This document shows, piece by piece, positions 1 through 5,305 of a stretch of 6,519 bases of DNA. Under the pieces are notes generated by a model. It searched no databases. It worked only from the letters and a program-made list of their open reading frames with translations, and was not told where the DNA came from. The stretch lies in NCBI GenBank assembly GCA_903970295.1, contig CAJCHQ010000616.1, positions 1 to 6,519 on the forward strand. The letters are read 5' to 3'. Both the position numbers and the translations under genes were made by a program. The stretch comes from Bryobacterales bacterium (GTDB lineage: Bacteria; Cyanobacteriota; Vampirovibrionia; Obscuribacterales; Obscuribacteraceae). Each line of letters begins with the position of its first letter. Positions within the stretch are counted from its first letter, which is position 1.

Positions 1-2
1 TT

Positions 3-1073
3 TACCAGCAGCTCAAAAGCGACTTTCCAGATTATCCGATTAAGCCTGCTCCTATGGGCGAACCGCCTCTCTCGGCACCATTCATATTGCCGATCGCCCT
101 GGTGCCAAAAGTTTTGGCTTATCGAGTTTGGCAATTTGCCATCCTCGCTTGTCTGAGCGTATCGCTCGTGCTCTGGTCCGAAATTTGTCGATTATCAGAA
201 CGTCAATTTTTATTAGTCTCTGGTATTGCCTCGCTTTCAGGACCGATCTGGGAAGTGATCCGAGTGGCAAAACCGATGGCATTTGTTTGGCTTGGTTGGA
301 CCCTCTCAGTCTGGTTCTGGCAAAAGAAAAAGTCGGTATTGTCCGGAATTTTGTTTGCACCGTGGACGATCAAGCCGCAACAAATGCTGCCATTCATCGC
401 TCTAATGACCGGTGCTCGTCAAATTCGGTGGCTGCTAGGTACAGCTCTGTCCACAGTCTTTTTGTTTCTTTTGTCGCTTGGCATTTTCGGCACCGCCATC
501 TATTCGCATTGGCTTGCGGCACTCAATCAATCATCGCAACATCTCGAATTGACTGGTCCGTATTTGCATCCGGTGTTGCGCGGGCAATTGATGCGCATAT
601 TGGGCACTGATGCCAACGTAGTAGCGCATGTGATCACGCCTGTTGCTATAGTTGCTTATGCAGTCGCACTTTGTTTTCTATGCTATTTGGGCCACAGATT
701 TCGAAGCTCGGCTCGACTGATGCAGCTTTCCGCTGCCTGTATGCCTTTGGGAATAGTCACTTCGCCTTATTGCCAAAATTACGATCTGGTCATGCTGATT
801 GCTTCCGTGATCGCTTTCTTCAAACTCTTGCCCCAGATGCCGTTGTCCAAACCAGTGCGCATCGGCTGCTTGATTTTGGTTGCGGCTTGCTTGCTCGTTT
901 TCGAATTACCCTTTTACACATTCATACACTACACTTACCTCGCTCACGGCTTGATTACGATCAATCCATTCTTCGTCAGTTTGTGCGTGCTTAGCGCGCT
1001 CTTCATTTGGACTGCTCTTAAAGTGTGTGCAAGCGAGAGCGCCGCATCAACTGACTCGGAGCCAGCCGCTTAG
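3..1073 (+). CDS. GT87 (DUF2029)-family polytopic membrane glycosyltransferase, 5'-truncated by window edge
   Basis: The frame is open from base 3 with no stop before the ATG at 54, so the gene very likely starts outside the window; 356 codons are visible, ending in TAG. GT87 enzymes are integral membrane transferases that take mannose-like sugars from polyprenyl-phosphate donors to build envelope glycolipids or glycans. Supporting features, numbered from the ATG at 54: a Pro-rich stretch just before the first visible membrane helix (GEPPLSAPF, 2-10); about eight hydrophobic segments (roughly 25-43, 75-89, 125-147, 187-212, 222-236, 245-259, 267-288, 297-322); the family-like block with IKPQQMLPF at 106-114 preceding a basic patch; and TSPYCQNYDLVML at 236-248, resembling the late SP..hnyDl segment. 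The tail (324-339) is short and polar. The N-terminal catalytic Asp region is off-window, so activity cannot be judged. Another polyprenol-dependent (GT-C) family is possible. It converges on the peptidase gene. Confidence 0.72.
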   Translation, partial: YQQLKSDFPDYPIKPAPMGEPPLSAPFILPIALVPKVLAYRVWQFAILACLSVSLVLWSEICRLSERQFLLVSGIASLSGPIWEVIRVAKPMAFVWLGWTLSVWFWQKKKSVLSGILFAPWTIKPQQMLPFIALMTGARQIRWLLGTALSTVFLFLLSLGIFGTAIYSHWLAALNQSSQHLELTGPYLHPVLRGQLMRILGTDANVVAHVITPVAIVAYAVALCFLCYLGHRFRSSARLMQLSAACMPLGIVTSPYCQNYDLVMLIASVIAFFKLLPQMPLSKPVRIGCLILVAACLLVFELPFYTFIHYTYLAHGLITINPFFVSLCVLSALFIWTALKVCASESAASTDSEPAA

Positions 1074-1107
1074 GCAGCTGTAATATCAGTTGCTGAGCCA
1101 GTCACCG
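1074..1107. other. 34-bp convergent intergenic junction
   Basis: This gap separates the stop codons of the glycosyltransferase (+) and the peptidase (-). It holds an imperfect inverted repeat: GGC AGC at 1073-1078 can pair with GCT-GA-GCC at 1092-1099, with a two-base bulge and a 13-base loop. That could help end transcription in both directions, but neither side has a run of T residues, so an intrinsic terminator is not claimed. Confidence 0.3.
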
Positions 1108-2367
1108 CTATGACCAGCCGGCGACGAAGCCATCGCGATGTCGCATCATCGACCACAGATGTTCTTGGGTCAGCGGTCGGTCGTGACCGAATGCGTCATT
1201 GTTGTGCCGATCCGGATCGCCCACTATGTAGTTGCCGCTCTTGTCTTTGCCGGCACAGTAAATCCAGTGGGGGTTGCCGGTGTGCGGGTTGCGGATGCGA
1301 ATCAAGGCGCCGTGCCCCTGGGCTAGCTCCTGGTCGAGATCGTGGATCTCTCGGATATCTCCTGCGCGATAGGTGTACGCCTTTGTCTGCAATCCCGACA
1401 GATTTCGCCCGAAATGAGCCATATCTTCGACACTGCCTGGGAAACGCCCGGCCCGGGTGGTTCCTGTTTGATCTTCGAGCCGTTGCAATTCATTCGCGCT
1501 GGGCGGCCTGCCAGTCTTGAAGTCGGCTTCCATCATCGCCAAACTCGTGGAGCCACAACTCTTTCCGTCGCGTTGGTGCGCATAGAAGCGCTCTCGGGAG
1601 ATTGCGGTGCGGGCAGTGCTTTCCTGCATAGGCGGGGATTGTTCTACTTCACCCTGCTTTTTTTGGTGCTCAATTTTTTCGTGGTCGGGTTGAAAATCTA
1701 ACTTTTCGCCTTTGTTAATCGGCGGTCTTGGTGCCGGCAGTGGAGTAGAGCGATCGCTGTTATCGACGGGCGGTCGCGGTGCCGGTCGTTGACCTGACGT
1801 ATCTCCTTCGGTATGCCTGCAAAGAAGTGAGCGATCGGCCATTTTCTCCGACCATTTGCTACCCTCGAAGCTCACTGATTTCCCATCATTGTCCCGCTCG
1901 TGTTCGTAATTGCCTTTGCTATCACCGATGCCGCGCAAGACAATGCGCTTGACACCCTGATCATCATTGGCGAACAGATGCAGGAATGAGCGTCCGCCGC
2001 CCAAATCTTCTTTTTCGATTTTGTACGAGCGAGTGCGGTCTCTGTCTTGCAATTTAATTTCGTGCACGCCGGCTCGACTGAGTGCATCCAGTGACCTGAG
2101 CTTATCGACTGCGCTGGCGTCCCCGCTGGACAGAGTTTTTCGAGCTTTTTCTTCGAGGTCTTTATCTGCGGCTGCACCACTGGTGGTGTGCAAGGCAGGC
2201 ACGTCAAGTGTTGTGCCGGCTGGAGTGTCTGGGCTTGCAGGACGATGCACAGCTTTTCCGTAGATTGCCAAATATTGTTGATATTCAGCCATGAATTTGG
2301 GAACGGTAAAAGCATTTTCGCCAGTCCTGAGATTGGTGCTGTCATTGGCATCGGGGCGATTGATCAT
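1108..2367 (-). CDS. C39-like (papain-fold) cysteine peptidase domain protein with proline-rich linker
   Basis: A 419-residue protein. The ATG at 2367 is chosen because a weak GGA Shine-Dalgarno lies 8 nt upstream; the frame stays open to a TTG at 2466, but the extra 33 codons have no visible ribosome site and an unremarkable sequence. Residues 258-419 look like a Peptidase_C39_2-type papain fold: catalytic Cys271 in SCGSTSLAM, Gln265 six residues before it (the papain oxyanion-hole spacing), His367 in GNPHWIYCAG, and Asp384 in YIVGDPD. Residues 87-182 form a charged, probably beta-rich module (IKLQDRDRTRSYKIEKEDL, then HLFANDDQG) that I do not recognise. Residues 194-219 are a proline-rich linker with two PAPRPP copies. 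Residues 1-80 are polar, with no signal peptide or membrane segment, so the protein is cytosolic or leaves by a non-Sec route. Substrate is unknown: no bacteriocin, ABC exporter or immunity gene lies nearby. Fold assignment is fairly secure; role is not. Confidence 0.75.
   Translation of the reverse strand: MINRPDANDSTNLRTGENAFTVPKFMAEYQQYLAIYGKAVHRPASPDTPAGTTLDVPALHTTSGAAADKDLEEKARKTLSSGDASAVDKLRSLDALSRAGVHEIKLQDRDRTRSYKIEKEDLGGGRSFLHLFANDDQGVKRIVLRGIGDSKGNYEHERDNDGKSVSFEGSKWSEKMADRSLLCRHTEGDTSGQRPAPRPPVDNSDRSTPLPAPRPPINKGEKLDFQPDHEKIEHQKKQGEVEQSPPMQESTARTAISRERFYAHQRDGKSCGSTSLAMMEADFKTGRPPSANELQRLEDQTGTTRAGRFPGSVEDMAHFGRNLSGLQTKAYTYRAGDIREIHDLDQELAQGHGALIRIRNPHTGNPHWIYCAGKDKSGNYIVGDPDRHNNDAFGHDRPLTQEHLWSMMRHRDGFVAGWS
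1711..1788 (-). repeat. Proline-rich linker with duplicated PAPRPP motif inside the peptidase gene
   Basis: Codons 194-219 of the peptidase protein read as two copies of a PAPRPP[V/I][D/N] unit about 16 residues apart, separated by DNSDRSTPL. The DNA of the two copies is also similar (gcggtcttggtgccgg against gcggtcgcggtgccgg on the + strand). It separates the unrecognised N-terminal half from the C39-like domain and is probably a flexible, extended linker; such Pro/Arg motifs can also bind SH3-like domains, but nothing here shows that. Confidence 0.6.
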
Positions 2368-2660
2368 AGCTAGTTTCCATTTCGCAAAGCGGTAACGAGA
2401 AGTCCAGGAGGGGCGGCAATTTAGTACGCCCGCAAGCGCGTCGGTCTCGCGGTGTAGCGAAATCAATCTTGTAATTACTGAAAGAGCGCTATCTGTTTTG
2501 TCTAGAAAAGACTACATAGCGATCGTTACTTAAACGTGACTGATGCTCGCTGATAGTCCCGCCAATGAGTTACGGCTGGGTTGAGCCGCGGCTTCAAAGA
2601 CGGGCTCTCGAGCTGCCTGTTTGAAATTTAGAAGCTGTTTGAAATAGAGAAGCTGTCTGT
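2368..2660. other. 293-bp intergenic region without a gene
   Basis: This stretch lies between the kinase stop and the peptidase start and shows no credible coding sequence. The only open frame entering it is the TTG-initiated extension of the peptidase frame (to 2466), which lacks a ribosome site. It holds an 18-bp tandem repeat next to the kinase stop (2618-2653), a CGATCG site (2520-2525), a 5-bp-stem hairpin CGGCT-gggttg-AGCCG (2573-2588) and an overlapping perfect 10-bp palindrome AGCCGCGGCT (2584-2593). The hairpin lies about 75 bp past the kinase stop but has no T tract, so it is at best a weak terminator. It should also hold the peptidase promoter, but no convincing -35/-10 pair was found. 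Confidence 0.55.
2618..2653. repeat. 18-bp tandem direct repeat, two copies
   Basis: Copy 1 (2618-2635) is tgtttgaaatttagaagc and copy 2 (2636-2653) is tgtttgaaatagagaagc. They match at 16 of 18 positions and abut with no spacer, ending 7 bp before the stop codon of the kinase gene, so they sit in its 3' untranslated region. This looks like a local duplication by slippage; no protein is encoded there and no function is evident. Confidence 0.8.
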
Positions 2661-4292
2661 TTATCTGAATTCAGCAGTCAGACGTGCGGCCGCTTTAAAG
2701 AGATTGAGGGCAGCGCCTGGATTGAACCGACCCTCGCTGAAGACTTCTTTGAGCAGCGCCTGACCAAGCACGCCGTTGTTTTTGAGAACGATGCGATGGG
2801 CAAATGGCAGGGCGGCGTCAATGAAATTGAAGTCTGGATTGATCGACAGTGCCACGCCTTCGAGTGTGAGTAATGCGCGCATGACGTATGTGAATTCGGT
2901 CGGCAGGCGGAACGGATAGCGGTAACAAACATCCGAGAAGTCAAAAAGCATTTTTCGGAAGCGCACTTTCGTCATACCTTCGGCAAAGCGGGCATCGATG
3001 ATTGGACCGAGATCAGCGAATAAAGCGTCGCGGTCGACTGATTCGTCGAGAAAGCCCATGCCGACAAAATCATCGACGAGAGCGCGATAGTCTCTCTGGA
3101 CCGTGTGCAGAAAAGCATTGACGAGATGCTGTTTCAAGTCATTGGAGATCCGTCCAACCATGCCGAAGTCGAAGATACCGATGCGACCGTCGGGCATGAT
3201 TCTCATATTGCCGGGATGCGGGTCAGCATGAAAGAAGCCGTCTTCCAACAATTGACGCAAATAGAAGTTGGCTCCGACGCTTGTGATTTCTGCTGGATCG
3301 AGATTCTGTTCTTTCAAAGCCTGCAAGTCGGTGATGCGGCTGCCCGGTATATATTCGATCGTCAAAACACGGCGGCCCGTAAGCCTCCAGACGATGCGAG
3401 GAATGCAGACTTGAGTGAAATTGCGGAAGTTATGACGGAAGATATCGGCGTTGCGACCTTCACGGATGTAGTCGATTTCTTCAAAAATCGTGCGGGCGAA
3501 TTCTTCGACGACGCCAGGCCAGTCAGTATGGCGGCATAGACTTGGATACTTCATCACTTCATCGGTGACAGCGGCTAAGACTTGTACGTCTCGAGCTATG
3601 AGTTGAGGCAAATTCGGTCGTTGAATTTTCACGACTACTTCGCGCCCGTCATGTAAGGTGGCGCGGTAGGCCTGAGAAAGACTGGCAGCGGCGATCGGCT
3701 TCGGGTCGAAAGTAGCGTACAATTCTTCCGGCTGCCCGCCCAATTCACGAGCGATCGTCGCCCGAGCGATTTGGTCGGGGAACGGCGCCACGTTTTCTTG
3801 CAGCACGGCTAGTTCCAGCATCGCCGGTAGTGGCAACAGGTCGGCCCTGGTCGAAAGCGTCTGACCGATTTTGATGAACGTCGGTCCCAGGTCATGTAAT
3901 TGTTTGCAGAGCCAGCGACCGAGCAGCCGATATTCCTCGTACTGTTCGCTGGTCAGAACTGCTTCTTCGAGGTCTTGACTGTCTTCCGGTGCCGCTTTCA
4001 TGCGCTCGTATTCAGCCGCGTGATAGCGGGAGAAACCACGCACCGATTTGATGATCACCCAAACGATCGGCAAAACGCGCAGTGCTTCCCTCAGTCCCTG
4101 CAGTTTGTAGATGCGAAAAAATACGCGCCACCAGGAAGCGATCAATTTGGTCATTGTCACGTCGCGAAATGTCGCTTTGATCGGATCGAACAGACCGGAA
4201 TTTTCGTCTTTCAAGGGTTGGGGATTCTCGTGAGGTCCTGGCTTGGCTACTAGTGTAAGGGCAGGACGCGTGTTGTCAGCAGGTGCGTACAT
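2661..4292 (-). CDS. AarF/ABC1/UbiB-family atypical protein kinase-like ATPase
   Basis: A 543-residue protein, normal for bacterial and cyanobacterial ABC1 proteins. The family (UbiB, COQ8, plastid ABC1K) has a protein-kinase-like fold, hydrolyses ATP and supports synthesis or distribution of isoprenoid quinones and related lipids at membranes; the exact substrate here is unknown. All core motifs are present: the family-specific KIGQ at 141-144 followed by TLSTRADLLP; the Ala-rich nucleotide loop AAAS at 201-204; ATP-binding Lys222 in VVVKIQRP; paired Glu271/Glu272 in the FEEIDY helix; catalytic HADPHPGN at 355-362 with Asp357; and the metal-binding DFG at 375-377. A short hydrophobic stretch (about 71-84) may be a membrane-contacting helix; the paired C-terminal membrane helices of E. 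coli UbiB are not evident. The ATG at 4292 has no clear Shine-Dalgarno; Met47 is an alternative start, but all kinase motifs lie beyond it. No ubiquinone gene is adjacent, so ubiB is not assigned. Confidence 0.93.
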   Translation of the reverse strand: MYAPADNTRPALTLVAKPGPHENPQPLKDENSGLFDPIKATFRDVTMTKLIASWWRVFFRIYKLQGLREALRVLPIVWVIIKSVRGFSRYHAAEYERMKAAPEDSQDLEEAVLTSEQYEEYRLLGRWLCKQLHDLGPTFIKIGQTLSTRADLLPLPAMLELAVLQENVAPFPDQIARATIARELGGQPEELYATFDPKPIAAASLSQAYRATLHDGREVVVKIQRPNLPQLIARDVQVLAAVTDEVMKYPSLCRHTDWPGVVEEFARTIFEEIDYIREGRNADIFRHNFRNFTQVCIPRIVWRLTGRRVLTIEYIPGSRITDLQALKEQNLDPAEITSVGANFYLRQLLEDGFFHADPHPGNMRIMPDGRIGIFDFGMVGRISNDLKQHLVNAFLHTVQRDYRALVDDFVGMGFLDESVDRDALFADLGPIIDARFAEGMTKVRFRKMLFDFSDVCYRYPFRLPTEFTYVMRALLTLEGVALSINPDFNFIDAALPFAHRIVLKNNGVLGQALLKEVFSEGRFNPGAALNLFKAAARLTAEFR

Positions 4293-4339
4293 AAAATTTA
4301 TCGTCGTGGTTTCGGGGGCCTGGGCTTATTCGGACTGCA

Positions 4340-4369
4340 ATTACTGCCTCACCTGCCGGTAGTTGTCAA
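4340..4369 (-). promoter_or_regulatory. Candidate sigma-70-type promoter for the ABC1 kinase gene
   Basis: Reading leftward, a perfect -35 box TTGACA (4369-4364) is followed after 18 bp by AGTAAT (4345-4340), which matches TATAAT at four of six positions. The implied transcription start near 4333 would give a leader of about 40 nt before the ATG at 4292. The octamer CCTGGGCT (+ strand) occurs at 4370-4377, touching the -35 box, and again at 4319-4326, just past the predicted start; this could be an operator pair or chance. Sequence-pattern evidence only. Confidence 0.42.
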
Positions 4370-4496
4370 CCTGGGCTGAAACTCCCACACAAAAGTAGGT
4401 AGATTAAGGTTGTCCTAGAAAGTACTTCCATTCTGCGCTTCGTCGCCCAGCAATGGGGACAGAAACCCTCAGCTGCTTGCAATTTGTAATATTAAT

Positions 4497-4517
4497 CGCG
4501 CCAGTCAGCCCGGCGCG
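4497..4517 (-). terminator. Hairpin just downstream of rph, possible terminator
   Basis: Six bases after the rph stop codon (- strand), CGCGCC and GGCGCG form a perfect 6-bp G+C stem around a 9-base loop (stem arms 4512-4517 and 4497-4502). The following - strand sequence is A/T-rich (ATTAATATTACAAATT) but is not a true T run. It fits a weak intrinsic terminator or an RNA 3'-end stabiliser closing the DUF2993-rph unit before the kinase promoter. Confidence 0.4.
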
Positions 4518-4523
4518 GTCAAT

Positions 4524-5249
4524 TTATCGCTGTTTAAGGGCGCTATATTGCATCGAGATGATGTCTTTGATGCCTTTTTGGGCCAAATCCATCAGATCGG
4601 CGACCTTTGCCGACTCGTAGGGTTTGGTTTCAGCCGTAATCTGCAGTTCGAGCACCTTGCCTGACTCAGTCAGAACAATGTTGCTGTCCATCTCGGCTTG
4701 CGAATCCTCGTGGTAATTGGGGTCCAGCAAAAGTTGCCCGTTCACCTGGCAGATGCTCACTGCAGCCATATGCTCCGTCAACGGCAATTCGTCCCACAAA
4801 CCGGATTTGCGCAATTTTAGCAGGGCATCATAGAGAGCCAGGAAGCCGGCACTGATAGCGGCTACCCGGGTGCCACCATCGGCTTGCAATACGTCGCAAT
4901 CGATAGTGATTGTGCGCTCGCCCAGCGCTCGGCGATCGATCACGGCGCGCAAACATCGCCCAATCAAGCGTTGAATTTCACTGGTGCGACCTGACGGTTG
5001 CCCGCGTGTCACTTCCCGCGGCGACCTTTGTAGGGTCGAGCCTGGCAAAAGCGAATATTCAGCAGTAATCCAGCCTTCACCTTTACCGATCAGAAAAGCC
5101 GGCACTCTTTCTTCGATTTTGGCCGTGGTAAAGACTTTGGTATCACCGAACTCGACGAGCACAGAACCGTCGGCGTTCTTTGTGAAATGTCTGGTGAACT
5201 TGATTGGTCTGAGTTGATCCCATTGCCGATTGTCGCGCCGCCGGAACAT
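4524..5249 (-). CDS. rph: Ribonuclease PH (phosphorolytic tRNA 3'-processing exoribonuclease)
   Basis: A 241-residue protein, the usual RNase PH length. The enzyme uses phosphate to remove nucleotides beyond the CCA end of tRNA precursors, releasing nucleoside diphosphates, and works as a ring-shaped hexamer in the cytoplasm. Family blocks are continuous: N-terminal RRRDNRQWDQLRPI; GSVLVEFGDTKV at 28-39; GWITAEYSLLP at 59-69; GRTSEIQRLIGR at 87-98 with phosphate-site Arg88; DCDVLQADGGTR at 117-128 with phosphate-site Arg128; and the acidic active-site block LLLDPNYHEDSQAEMD at 173-188 (Asp176, Asp182, Asp188). Two positions depart from the usual sequence: LPGST where LPR[AS]T is normal (Gly70), and LQITAE where VQGTAE is normal. 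The ATG at 5249 starts the conserved N-terminus; an ATG four bases upstream is out of frame, and the Shine-Dalgarno is weak (AGCGAG). It lies 56 bp after the DUF2993 gene and probably shares its transcript. The common partner rdgB/HAM1 is not downstream. Confidence 0.96.
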   Translation of the reverse strand: MFRRRDNRQWDQLRPIKFTRHFTKNADGSVLVEFGDTKVFTTAKIEERVPAFLIGKGEGWITAEYSLLPGSTLQRSPREVTRGQPSGRTSEIQRLIGRCLRAVIDRRALGERTITIDCDVLQADGGTRVAAISAGFLALYDALLKLRKSGLWDELPLTEHMAAVSICQVNGQLLLDPNYHEDSQAEMDSNIVLTESGKVLELQITAETKPYESAKVADLMDLAQKGIKDIISMQYSALKQR

Positions 5250-5305
5250 TCATTCTCGCTTTCGTTTATCGCTGTTGACCTTTAACAGTATATCCCGCGC
5301 ACCGC
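5250..5305 (-). other. 56-bp spacer between the DUF2993 gene and rph, with a small hairpin
   Basis: On the - strand the spacer contains CTGTT-AAAGGTC-AACAG (5288-5272), a perfect 5-bp stem with a 7-base loop, and then the rph start. The stem is A/T-rich and has no following T run, so it is not called a terminator. The short spacing and lack of a strong promoter support read-through from the DUF2993 gene into rph. Confidence 0.35.

Noticed and set aside
1110..1701. Overlapping + strand open frames of 119 and 136 codons
   Set aside because: They are antisense to the C39-like domain, and Arg/Cys-rich composition is typical of shadow frames.
1872..2351. 159-codon frame on the - strand overlapping the peptidase gene
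   Set aside because: Same strand, shifted frame, Ser/Cys/Thr-rich shadow translation with no recognisable motif; the peptidase frame runs through to a conserved catalytic domain.
2368..2466. TTG-initiated 33-codon N-terminal extension of the peptidase protein
   Set aside because: There is no Shine-Dalgarno before the TTG, whereas the ATG at 2367 has a GGA at suitable spacing. It is not excluded, only less likely.
3105..3539. 144-codon open frame on the + strand
   Set aside because: It lies antisense inside the ABC1 kinase gene, whose motifs (HADPHPGN, DFG) fix the true frame; the translation resembles no family and has no ribosome site.
4420..4427. 8-bp palindrome AAGTACTT upstream of the kinase promoter
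   Set aside because: Short and isolated, with no second copy; palindromes of this size are expected by chance in a 231-bp gap.
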